From Kitasatospora papulosa (GTDB lineage: Bacteria; Actinomycetota; Actinomycetes; Streptomycetales; Streptomycetaceae), in assembly GCF_000717245.1 (NCBI RefSeq), contig NZ_JNYQ01000012.1:62001-126000 (forward strand): DNA of 64,000 nucleotides, read 5' to 3'. Made by a program: the position numbers and the translations under genes. Shown one piece after another: positions 32,107-39,591 of the stretch. The notes below the pieces were generated by a model, which worked only from the letters and a program-made list of their open reading frames with translations, was not told where the DNA came from and made no database searches. How positions within the stretch are numbered: the first letter of the stretch is position 1; the number at the start of each line of letters is the position of its first letter.

Positions 32107-32529
32107 CTACGGCCGCCACTCGGGCCGGTAGTCCGGGTGGCGGGCGTGCGCCCGCGCGAGGTGCCGCACCGCCGTCTCGACGGCCGGGCGTCGCGTGCCG
32201 GCCGTGCGGTGACCGATCCCGTCCGGAAGCCCTTCACCCGCCTCCGGTGCCGTGTACTGCTCCAGCAGACTCCGGATGGCCTCGACGTCGCGCAACACCT
32301 GTGCCGGGTCGTGCAGGGCGATGTGTGCGGCGCGGGCGGCGTCCTCGTCGGACCCGCCGACCTCGGGGCCGGTGGTGACCAGCGGCGGGACGTCGTCGTC
32401 CGGTGAGGACGTGGCGTAGATGCCCGTCCCCCATGCCTGCCAGTCCTCACCCGCGCCACCGGCGGCGACGGCGGCCGCCTCCCGCTCGTCCAGACGGGCC
32501 CGGACGAAGGCCACCAGCGCGGCGGTCAT
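32107..32529 (-). CDS. DUF6221 protein, downstream copy of a tandem pair
   Basis: The 140-aa protein begins MTAALVAFVRARLDEREAAA and ends HARHPDYRPEWRP, which matches the DUF6221 family's characteristic C-terminus. The middle has AHIALHDPAQVLRDVEAIRSLL. The family is abundant and multicopy in Streptomyces and has no established function. The ATG at 32529 overlaps the stop of its upstream paralogue by 4 nt, so the two are translationally coupled. Confidence 0.8.
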   Translation of the reverse strand: MTAALVAFVRARLDEREAAAVAAGGAGEDWQAWGTGIYATSSPDDDVPPLVTTGPEVGGSDEDAARAAHIALHDPAQVLRDVEAIRSLLEQYTAPEAGEGLPDGIGHRTAGTRRPAVETAVRHLARAHARHPDYRPEWRP

Positions 32530-32852
32530 GCGGGGCTCCCGGGCCGGCGGGCGGAAACGTCGTCGTGCGGGTAGTCCCGGTGCTCGACGTAGGGCGCGGC
32601 GAGCAGTCGGAGCTGGAACTCCGCGTTCCGGCCGCCCGGCCCCGCGGTTCCCAGGTACGGAACCACGGTGTCGTCGAGCAGCACCATCCGGGCTTCGGCG
32701 GCGGCGACGGAGAAGCGGGCGTGCTCGGCGGCTTCCTCGGGGCCGACGCCGAAGCGTTCGGGCCGGCTGCCCACCACGTTCCCGGCGAAGCGGGCCTTCT
32801 CCAGCTCCTCGTTGAAACGAGCCCGGACGAAAGCCACCAGTCCGGCGGTCAT
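32526..32852 (-). CDS. DUF6221 protein, upstream copy of a tandem pair
   Basis: This 108-aa paralogue of the next gene shares the opening MTAGLVAFVRARFNEELEKA and the C-terminal APYVEHRDYPHDDV, but it is shorter and has diverged centrally (AAEHARFSVAAAEARMVLLDDTV). The start at 32852 is fixed by alignment with its neighbour's N-terminus. The frame extends upstream with non-family residues. Tandem duplication followed by divergence is the simplest history. Confidence 0.72.
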   Translation of the reverse strand: MTAGLVAFVRARFNEELEKARFAGNVVGSRPERFGVGPEEAAEHARFSVAAAEARMVLLDDTVVPYLGTAGPGGRNAEFQLRLLAAPYVEHRDYPHDDVSARRPGSPA

Positions 32853-33163
32853 GAGCCGCTCCTCGACGCGCTGAACCCGGCCGGCCCATGGGGCGGGCAG
32901 CCCGGATCCGTGCGGGCGACCCGCACGGTGTGGTCCTTCTCGATCATCCGGAACTCCTGGTCCGTCGTCTTCTTCGTCCGTCACGGCCGCGTCGGCTTCG
33001 ACAGCAAGGGTGGCCGTCTGCGGCACGGTCGGCAAATCCGGCGTACGACGCCCCGCCCCGGCCTCCCGGAGTTGCGGCTGCGCGCCGCCGGCCGCCTTTC
33101 AGGCCCGGGCGTGCAGCCGCCGTCACGGCGCCATCGTCCGCCGAGGGAGCCTCGCGGCCGCGG
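32853..33163. other. 311-bp gap without a recognisable gene
   Basis: This lies between the upstream DUF6221 copy and the cchJ stop. Short open frames exist on both strands, but none shows a family motif or a good ribosome site. A plus-strand stretch near 32920-33010 reads WSFSIIRNSWSVVFF and could be a gene remnant, which I cannot identify. Confidence 0.5.
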
Positions 33164-34261
33164 TCAGGCGAGTGCCCAGGCGACGTCCCGCAGGAGGGCA
33201 TGGCGCCAGCCCGCCCGGTCATGGCCCGAGGCCGACCGTGAGACGCGCACGCTCGCACCGGCCTGTTCGGCCAGGCTCTCCACGAGTGCGCAGTGAGGAA
33301 GCATGCGCGTCTCGTGTTCCCCCACGTCGAACGCGACCCGCAGCCCGGACAGGTCGGGGCGCTCGCGCAGTCGCCCGGCGATGCTGCCGCCTACCGGACC
33401 GTCGAGGGGGTCCGCCCGGTCCAGGGCGTCGGGTGTCCACCAGAAGGACGGTGACTGACAGGCCACCCGGGACACCAGTTCCGGGAACTCCAGGGCGGCG
33501 TACATCGCGCTCAGTCCTCCCAAGCTCTGCCCGGCGACGACCAGCCGGTCCGGATCCGCGTGCACACCGGACTCCACCACGAGCGGCAGCAGTTCGTCCC
33601 GCACCGCCTGCCAGAGCTCCCGGCCGCACCCGAACTCGGCCGCCCGGTCCTTGGACGGCAGGAAGACCAGGGTGACCGGCGGCATGTCGCCTGTCTCCAC
33701 GGCCGATTCGAACGCGGTCATCGCCGGATGGAGGTACAGCCAGTCGTCCCCGTCGAGCAGCAGGACCACCGGCCCGCCGCCGCCCACCGGGTGGACCCGC
33801 ACGGTGCGCCGCCCTCCGAGCAGGCCGCTCGCCCAACGGATCCGTGTGCTCGGGACGGGCAGGACGTCGTCGGCGCCGAAGGCGGGCCAGTGCGGCTGCC
33901 GCGGAGCGTCCGGAGTGGCGAAGACGGACCGGTCGCCACCCGCTCCCTCCGGGTTGAACGGGTCCCCGTACTCCCCTCTGTCCGCGAGGAACCGGTAGGT
34001 CACGCGGAGCCGAGGCGGCATGGGCACCTCCGCGTACCAGCAGTCCGTGTCCTCCCACCGGTGCAGGGGCACGGACTCCGACCAGCTCTCGAAGCTCACG
34101 CTCGCCGGAGACCCCCGCCACAGGAACAAGGTCGTCCAGCCCCCGCCGTCGGCGGCCACCGACGCGGGTGACCCGGCCGTCGCCCAGAACGCGTCGCTAC
34201 CGGGCGTGCCCGACAGCCCGAACCGGGCCGCGAAGGCGGCCTGTTCCGTCACGCTGCGCAT
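33164..34261 (-). CDS. cchJ: Enterochelin-esterase-like hydrolase of the coelichelin locus
   Basis: This 365-aa protein has an N-terminal Fes-type beta domain (to about 150) and a C-terminal alpha/beta-hydrolase esterase-D domain. The nucleophile elbow is GQSLGG (in LVVAGQSLGGLSAMY), and the catalytic His is in ASGHDRAGWRHAL near the C-terminus. ATG 34261 has AAGGAG 7 nt upstream. In the cch pathway this enzyme is proposed to release the peptide from the TE-less NRPS or to hydrolyse the siderophore. In S. coelicolor it adjoins cchI; here it is about 3.9 kb away and on the opposite strand, but it keeps an iron box. Confidence 0.88.
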   Translation of the reverse strand: MRSVTEQAAFAARFGLSGTPGSDAFWATAGSPASVAADGGGWTTLFLWRGSPASVSFESWSESVPLHRWEDTDCWYAEVPMPPRLRVTYRFLADRGEYGDPFNPEGAGGDRSVFATPDAPRQPHWPAFGADDVLPVPSTRIRWASGLLGGRRTVRVHPVGGGGPVVLLLDGDDWLYLHPAMTAFESAVETGDMPPVTLVFLPSKDRAAEFGCGRELWQAVRDELLPLVVESGVHADPDRLVVAGQSLGGLSAMYAALEFPELVSRVACQSPSFWWTPDALDRADPLDGPVGGSIAGRLRERPDLSGLRVAFDVGEHETRMLPHCALVESLAEQAGASVRVSRSASGHDRAGWRHALLRDVAWALA

Positions 34262-34308
34262 GAACGTCTCCTTGTGAGAGCGAGGGCGACGCACTGACGG
34301 TGCGTCGA

Positions 34309-34327
34309 TTAGGTAACCCTAACTGGA
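34309..34327 (-). promoter_or_regulatory. Iron box of cchJ
   Basis: On the minus strand TCCAGTTAGGGTTACCTAA matches the iron-box consensus at 14 of 19 positions, with GTTAGG and ACCTAA intact. It is 48 nt upstream of cchJ, keeping the displaced esterase in the iron regulon. Confidence 0.78.
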
Positions 34328-34622
34328 GCGCCGGTGTCCCCACCACGGCGCCGTGACGCCCGGTCGCGGGAGGCGGAGGTCCTCACGGCGTGACATGCGG
34401 GAAGGGCGGCCGTACCACGGTGCGGGCAGAGGGTGCTGTCCCAATGCGCCGCCACAGGGCGGGTGTTACGCCGCACCCCCGTCACGGTTTCCTGGAGGTG
34501 GGCGACGTCCGGTACCGGCACCGTCGTGGACGGCGGTTGCTCCGCAGTCCGGCCGGCCCGGAATCATGGGTCCGGGGCGCCGCGCCAGGAACACGCCCCG
34601 GAGACACGACCGGGAGGACCCC
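34328..34622. other. Intergenic region before the IclR gene
   Basis: About 295 bp between the cchJ iron box and the IclR start. I see no convincing ORF, strong promoter or further iron box. GGGAGG just before 34623 is the IclR ribosome site. Confidence 0.5.
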
Positions 34623-35381
34623 GTGGCCGATCCCAAGAACTACATCATCGAGTCGTTGGACACCGGACTGCGCCTGATGCGCCTCTTCCTCACCCATGAC
34701 ACCCTCTCCGTCACCGACGCCGCCAGGGAACTGGACGTGGCGCGTTCCACCGCGCACCGCGTGCTCAGCACCCTGGAGTCGCGGGGCTTCGCCACCCGGG
34801 ACGCTTCCGGCAGGGGGTACTCCGCAGGGCCCGAACTGGTCACGCTGGGCCGCCCGGCCGGCTACGGCCCCGAGATCAGGACCCGCCTGCAGATTGTGCT
34901 GGACGCGGCGGCCGCCGCCACCGGAGAGACCGTCAGCACCGCCGCGCTCATCGGCGACCAGGTGATCATCACGGACGGCCGGGAGTCCGCGCATCCTGTC
35001 CGCGCCGTGCTGGAGACCGGTCGCGCACATCCCGCGCACGCCACCTCGGCCGGCAAGGTGCTGCTCGCCCAGCTGACCACCGAACAGGTCTGTGCCCTCT
35101 ACCCGGAGGAGCGGCTGCCCGACGTCAGCGGCACCACCCCGACGTCCCGTTCGGACCTGCTCTCCTCCCTGGCCGCCGTCCGCACCCTCGGCCGCGCCGA
35201 CAGTGCCGGTGAGTCGGTGCGGGGGATGAACACCGTCGCCGTGCCCCTCGCCGGCACCAGCTGGCGTGACCGGCTGGCGCTGATGGCGTCCATGCCGGCC
35301 GACCGGGGTGATGAATCCCGACGCGGGCGGCACGCGCTGGCCTTGCAGGCCGCCGCGGGGCTGCTGCCGCCACCCTCCTGA
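34623..35381 (+). CDS. IclR-family transcriptional regulator
   Basis: The 252-aa protein has an N-terminal winged helix-turn-helix (about 8-65, with LSVTDAARELDVARSTAHRV). A C-terminal IclR effector domain follows, with AHATSAGKVLLAQLT and VRGMNTVAVPLAGTSW. The GTG at 34623 follows GGGAGGACCCC, which decides the start. It lies just upstream of a PfkB kinase gene on the same strand, so it may sense a sugar or sugar-acid used by that kinase. The 241-bp gap and separate operator suggest independent transcripts. Confidence 0.88.
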   Translation: MADPKNYIIESLDTGLRLMRLFLTHDTLSVTDAARELDVARSTAHRVLSTLESRGFATRDASGRGYSAGPELVTLGRPAGYGPEIRTRLQIVLDAAAAATGETVSTAALIGDQVIITDGRESAHPVRAVLETGRAHPAHATSAGKVLLAQLTTEQVCALYPEERLPDVSGTTPTSRSDLLSSLAAVRTLGRADSAGESVRGMNTVAVPLAGTSWRDRLALMASMPADRGDESRRGRHALALQAAAGLLPPPS

Positions 35382-35448
35382 TCCGCTCGCGCACCGGCGG
35401 TGGCCCCGGCGACAGGCCGTGATTGCGGCACCGGTGACGGCACATCGC

Positions 35449-35477
35449 CTTGCGCAAGAATCTGAAAGAGCTTGCAG
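35449..35477 (+). promoter_or_regulatory. Candidate LacI/MalR-type operator upstream of the sugar-kinase gene
   Basis: The perfect palindrome CTTGCGCAAG (35449-35458) is followed at 12 nt by CTTGCAG (35471-35477). CTTGCAG-type repeats are known operators in Streptomyces maltose and amylase promoters. A TTGACG-like -35 element follows at 35483. This suggests carbon-source control of the PfkB and GH114 genes. Confidence 0.45.
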
Positions 35478-35622
35478 AATTCCTTGACGACCGCCCGGGG
35501 GAGCGGCAGGCTCCCAGACGTTCCCCCCACGGCAGCCTGGTGCGTGGCTGTCTTCGAGGGCACAGCCACGAAGACACGAGGATCCGGGCAGAGGATCCGA
35601 ACCGAGAGGCACGAAGACCTTC

Positions 35623-36546
35623 ATGCACCAGCAGACCGACGTGCTCGTCGTGGGCGGCGCAGGCGTCGACATCGTCGTCCACGTCCCCGAACTGCCGCTC
35701 CCGTACGCCGACAGCTACATGATCCGGCCCGGCATCGAGACCCGTGCCGGGCAGAGCGGTGACTTCGTCGCTCTCGGGCTGCACGCCCTCGGCCTGCGTA
35801 CCCACCACCTCGACATGATCGGCGACGACCACGAGGGGGACCTGGTGCGCGCCCTCCACCGCGACCGGGGCATTCCCCTGACCGAGGCACACCAGGCGAG
35901 CGGCACGAAGCGCGCCGTCAACCTCGTCGCCCCGGACGGACGGCGGCTGTCCCTGTACGACGCCTCCCGCGGCGACGACGCGGGCCGGTTCGACGAGACG
36001 GCCGTCCGCCGGCTCGCCGCAGCGACCCGGCACGCCCACGTCGTCATCACACAGCCGTGCGCCCTCACGCTTCCCGTGCTGCGCGAGGCCGGTGTGACCA
36101 TCTCCACCGATCTGCACGACTGGGACGGTGTCGACGGCTACCACGAGACGTTCGCCCTCCAGGCGGACATCGTGTTCCTGTCCACCACCGCACTGACCGA
36201 TCCCGAACGCACCATGCGTGACATCGCCGGACGAGGCAGGGCCCGGATCGTCGTCGCGACCGCGGGTGCCGACGGTTCGTACCTTCTCCACGACGACGAG
36301 CTGACGCACACGCCGGCCGCCACACCGCCCGCTCCTGTGGTGGATTCCAACGGTGCCGGCGACGCCTTCGCCTCCGGCTTCCTCCTCGGGCTGCTGAGCG
36401 GTGAACACCCCCTGCGCTGCGCTCTCCACGGGACGGTGGCCGGTGCCTACGCCTGCACCGTCCCCTCGACCGGCACGGCCGCCATCGGCCGGGAGGAACT
36501 GCTCGCCCGGGTGGCCGAGCTCGAGAAGGAGCGGGCGGCCGGCTGA
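35623..36546 (+). CDS. PfkB-family sugar kinase
   Basis: Ribokinase-like kinase of 307 aa. The N-terminal part has VVGGAGVDIVVHVPELP and the anion-hole/substrate region RAGQSGDFVALGLHALGL. The C-terminal PfkB signature is DSNGAGDAFASGFLLG, including the catalytic Asp of GAGDA. The usual DT is DS here, as in some family members. The substrate (ribose, fructose, nucleoside or another sugar) cannot be read from sequence. It is followed 89 nt later by a GH114 lipoprotein gene, so a role in using a released sugar is plausible. Confidence 0.88.
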   Translation: MHQQTDVLVVGGAGVDIVVHVPELPLPYADSYMIRPGIETRAGQSGDFVALGLHALGLRTHHLDMIGDDHEGDLVRALHRDRGIPLTEAHQASGTKRAVNLVAPDGRRLSLYDASRGDDAGRFDETAVRRLAAATRHAHVVITQPCALTLPVLREAGVTISTDLHDWDGVDGYHETFALQADIVFLSTTALTDPERTMRDIAGRGRARIVVATAGADGSYLLHDDELTHTPAATPPAPVVDSNGAGDAFASGFLLGLLSGEHPLRCALHGTVAGAYACTVPSTGTAAIGREELLARVAELEKERAAG

Positions 36547-36635
36547 CCCGCGGCCCCGGCTGCCCGGGCTCCGCGGTGGTGACGGAGGATATGCGGTGGA
36601 TCATCCTTCCCGATCACTGACACCTGGAGATACGT

Positions 36636-37526
36636 GTGGCCGGCCGTGCCCTGTCCCTGCCCTCTTCCCGCCGTCGCGCGGTCGCCGGAGCGGCGGCGTT
36701 CCTCGCCTCCGTCCTCGGCGCGGGCCTGCTCGCCGGGTGCGCGGGCGACGCCGCGGCGTCCGGCGGTGACGAACCCACACGAGCGACCAGGACCGCCGAC
36801 GTGCTCCTGCCGACGCCCGGGGCGGGTTTCGACTACCAGATCGGCGGCGGCTACACGCCCCCCGAGGGGGTGCGTGCGCTCTCCCGGGACCGCGAGGACG
36901 ATCCGGCTCCCGGCCTGTACAACGTCTGCTACGTGAACGCCTTCCAGACCCAGCCCGGCGCCCTGAAGTGGTGGCAGGACACCCACCCGGACCTGCTGCT
37001 GCGGGACGGGGACGGGGAGTTGATCATCGACGAGGGCTGGGACGAGGTGCTCCTGGACACCTCCACGGCCGCCCGGCGCACCCAGCTGGAGAAGATCGTC
37101 GGGGAATGGATCGACGGCTGCGCAGAGAGCGGCTTCCAGGCGGTGGAGCCGGACAACCTCGACTCCTTCGAGCGGTCGAAGGGCAGGCTGACGCAGGAAC
37201 ACAACGCCGCCTTCGCACAGGCACTGGCGGAGCGGGCGCACGGCGACGGCCTGGCGATCGGGCAGAAGAACACCACCGATCTGCTCGACCGGCACGAGGA
37301 GATCGGTTTCGACTTCGCCGTGGCCGAGGAATGCGCCCAGTTCGACGAGTGCGACGCCTACGCCGACGCGTACGACGGCCGTGTGTTCGCCATCGAGTAC
37401 GAGGGCGAGGGCGATGTGGGCTTCGACGAGAGCTGCGATCGCTGGGGCGACCGGATCTCCCTCGTCCTGCGCGACCTCGACGTGCTCCCCGCCGGTGAGA
37501 AGGGGTACGTCTTCCGGACCTGCTGA
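36636..37526 (+). CDS. GH114-type (endo-alpha-1,4-polygalactosaminidase-like) lipoprotein
   Basis: The 296-aa protein has a lipoprotein signal ending LLAGC (Cys35), then a TIM-barrel domain of the GH114/DUF297 type. Landmarks are FDYQIGGGYTPPEGV, NVCYVNAFQTQPG, EVLLDTSTAARR and the acidic motif AVEPDNLDSF (about 169-178), which carries likely catalytic carboxylates. GTG 36636 is the start, with GGAG upstream. Such enzymes cleave alpha-1,4-galactosaminogalactan-type polymers. Surface anchoring and the upstream sugar kinase suggest scavenging, though a cell-envelope role is also possible. Confidence 0.82.
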   Translation: MAGRALSLPSSRRRAVAGAAAFLASVLGAGLLAGCAGDAAASGGDEPTRATRTADVLLPTPGAGFDYQIGGGYTPPEGVRALSRDREDDPAPGLYNVCYVNAFQTQPGALKWWQDTHPDLLLRDGDGELIIDEGWDEVLLDTSTAARRTQLEKIVGEWIDGCAESGFQAVEPDNLDSFERSKGRLTQEHNAAFAQALAERAHGDGLAIGQKNTTDLLDRHEEIGFDFAVAEECAQFDECDAYADAYDGRVFAIEYEGEGDVGFDESCDRWGDRISLVLRDLDVLPAGEKGYVFRTC

Positions 37527-37528
37527 GC

Positions 37529-37563
37529 GGTCCGGGCAAGGCCCGGCCAGCCTGTTCCGGACC
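37529..37563. terminator. Hairpin between convergent genes
   Basis: GGTCCGG (37529-37535) pairs with CCGGACC (37557-37563), and an inner GGGC/GCCC can also pair. It lies between stops at 37526 and 37579. Confidence 0.45.
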
Positions 37564-37578
37564 GGGGCGTACGTACCG

Positions 37579-38322
37579 TCATTCGGCCGGACGGCAGCCC
37601 GGGGTGTGTCCGAACGCGCGGCGGAAGGCGTCGATGAAGGCGCTCGCCGAGGACCAGCCGCATCGGTGCGCGACCGTGGTCACCGGTGTCCGCCCGGTCA
37701 GGAGGATCAGGGCGTGATGGAGGCGCAGTTGGGTGCGCCACTGAGGGAAGGTCATGCCGAGGTCGCTGCGGAACAGCCGGGACAGGGTGCGGTCGCTGGC
37801 TCCGACCTCACGGCCGAGCTCGGAGAGCGTACGGCTGTCGCCCGGGTCGGCGATCAGGATGTCGTACACGGCGCGCAACAGGGGCGTGGCCGGAGTGGGC
37901 AGATGGAGCGGCTGCTGGGGTGACGCCCGCAGCTGGTCGAGGAGGACGGCGCGCAGCCGGGCACGTTCGGGGCCGGCGTCGTCCTCGGTGCGCGTGTAGG
38001 CGATGATCAGTTCGCGCAGCAGGGGACCGACGGCCAGTACGGTCGGCGCGCCGAGTCCGAGGGGGTTCTCGGTGGCGGCCAGTCCCACCAGGTGCAGGTC
38101 GAGTTCGCCGTAGGCCCGGTGCGCGTGCACGGTCCCGGCGGGCACCCAGATGGCGCGTGTGCCGGGAGCCACCCAGGACCCCTCGCTCGTCGTGACGGAC
38201 AGGACCCCGCGGCCCGCGTAGACGATCTGATGGTCGTCGTGCCGGTGGGCGTCGATCGCGGCGCCGGACGCCAGCCACTGGGTACGGGTGGGGGCCACGG
38301 GATCGTGGCGGATTTCCGTCAT
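37579..38322 (-). CDS. AraC-family regulator divergent from an MFS exporter gene
   Basis: The 247-aa protein has an N-terminal cupin domain (HRHDDHQIVYAGRGVLSV, IWVPAGTVHAHRAYG) and a C-terminal AraC double helix-turn-helix (SELGREVGASDRTLSRLFRS, VTTVAHRCGWSSASAFIDAF). ATG 38322 is chosen; the frame is open far upstream but only as a shadow of the MFS gene. The 54-bp divergent spacing with the transporter indicates local control of efflux. Confidence 0.85.
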   Translation of the reverse strand: MTEIRHDPVAPTRTQWLASGAAIDAHRHDDHQIVYAGRGVLSVTTSEGSWVAPGTRAIWVPAGTVHAHRAYGELDLHLVGLAATENPLGLGAPTVLAVGPLLRELIIAYTRTEDDAGPERARLRAVLLDQLRASPQQPLHLPTPATPLLRAVYDILIADPGDSRTLSELGREVGASDRTLSRLFRSDLGMTFPQWRTQLRLHHALILLTGRTPVTTVAHRCGWSSASAFIDAFRRAFGHTPGCRPAE

Positions 38323-38376
38323 CAAGTGGCAGTTTATCGAAAGTGCGACACGGTGCCGGACGCCGAACATGGCGGG

Positions 38377-39591
38377 ATGCGAAGGAACAGCTCGATCGTC
38401 CTGCTCTCCCTCGGCCACGCGTGTGTCGACGTCCACCAAGGTGCCGTGGCCGCTCTGGTGCCGTTCTTCGCCGCCGAGCGTGCCTACACCTACGCGGTCG
38501 CCTCGGGTGTGGTGCTGGCCGCCTCGCTGCTGTCCTCGGTGGTGCAGCCGGTGTTCGGCGCGCTCACCGACCGGTGGCCCATGCCCTGGCTCTTGCCGGC
38601 CGCCACCCTGCTCAGCGGTGCCGGCATCGGGGTGAGCGGACTGAGCGGCTCCTACGCGCTCACACTCGTGTGCGTCGCGGTGTCGGGTCTCGGCGTCGCC
38701 GCCTACCACCCGGAATCGGCCCGCGTCGCCCGGATCGTCGCCCGTGGCAGCCATCGGGCCATGGGCTGGTTCTCCACCGGCGGGAACATCGGCTTCGCGC
38801 TCGCCCCGCTGATGGTCGGAACCGTGGTGGGAGCCGGAGGACTGCACAGGACGCCGCTCCTGGCGCTCCCCGCCCTCGCCGGCGCCGCGATGTGCCTGCC
38901 CGTGGTGCACGCCCTGCGGCGGGAGCGGGCGGGCGGCTCGCACACGGCGCCGCCCACCGGGAACGACGACGTCCCCTCCTTCCTGAAGCTGTCCCTGGCC
39001 GTGGTCTTCCGGTCGATCGCGTTCGTCGGCCTGAGCACCTTCATCTCGCTGTACGCCCGACAGCGGCTGGGCGGCAGCGCGGCCGCGGGAACCGCGGCCC
39101 TGTCCGTGTTCTACCTCGGCGGTGCGGTCGGCTCGGTGCTGGGCGGTTCCCTCGCGAGCCGCTGGGACCGCGTGAGGGTCTCTCGCTGCTCGTACGTGCT
39201 CACGGCGGTGGCGGTCACGGGTGTCGTGTGGGTGCCGGGCCCGGCGATCCACGTCTTCGTCGCGCTGGCCTCCGTCGGCCTGTACGTCCCCTTCTCGCTG
39301 CAGGTCACGCTCGGCCAGGACTACCTGCCCTCCCGGGTCGGCACGGCGAGCGGGATCACCCTGGGCCTGACCGTCAGCATCGGCGGCCTCGCCGCTCCCG
39401 CCCTCGGTGCTCTCGCCGACGCCACGTCCCTGCGGACCGCCCTCGCACCCCTTGCCCTGATGCCCCTGCTGAGCTGGCTGCTGTTCCGCGCTCTGCCCGA
39501 ACCTGCCGCCCCGAAGGCGTCGGCACCGCCGCCTGCGGCGGGAGACGGGGGCGGAGCCGCCGTCAGTCCCGCCGCCGGCGAACGCTCTTGA
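38377..39591 (+). CDS. MFS transporter, fosmidomycin-resistance (Fsr)-like
   Basis: The 404-aa protein has about 12 membrane segments. It starts NSSIVLLSLGHACVDVHQGA, a helix-1 pattern of the Fsr/CynX-like branch, and has the A-like motif GALTDRW between helices 2 and 3. GLGVAAYHPESARVA is also typical of the Fsr group. It probably exports a small drug or metabolite; the substrate is unknown. Its last 29 bp overlap the convergent metal-ATPase gene. The start is tentative because the ribosome site is weak. Confidence 0.85.
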   Translation: MRRNSSIVLLSLGHACVDVHQGAVAALVPFFAAERAYTYAVASGVVLAASLLSSVVQPVFGALTDRWPMPWLLPAATLLSGAGIGVSGLSGSYALTLVCVAVSGLGVAAYHPESARVARIVARGSHRAMGWFSTGGNIGFALAPLMVGTVVGAGGLHRTPLLALPALAGAAMCLPVVHALRRERAGGSHTAPPTGNDDVPSFLKLSLAVVFRSIAFVGLSTFISLYARQRLGGSAAAGTAALSVFYLGGAVGSVLGGSLASRWDRVRVSRCSYVLTAVAVTGVVWVPGPAIHVFVALASVGLYVPFSLQVTLGQDYLPSRVGTASGITLGLTVSIGGLAAPALGALADATSLRTALAPLALMPLLSWLLFRALPEPAAPKASAPPPAAGDGGGAAVSPAAGERS

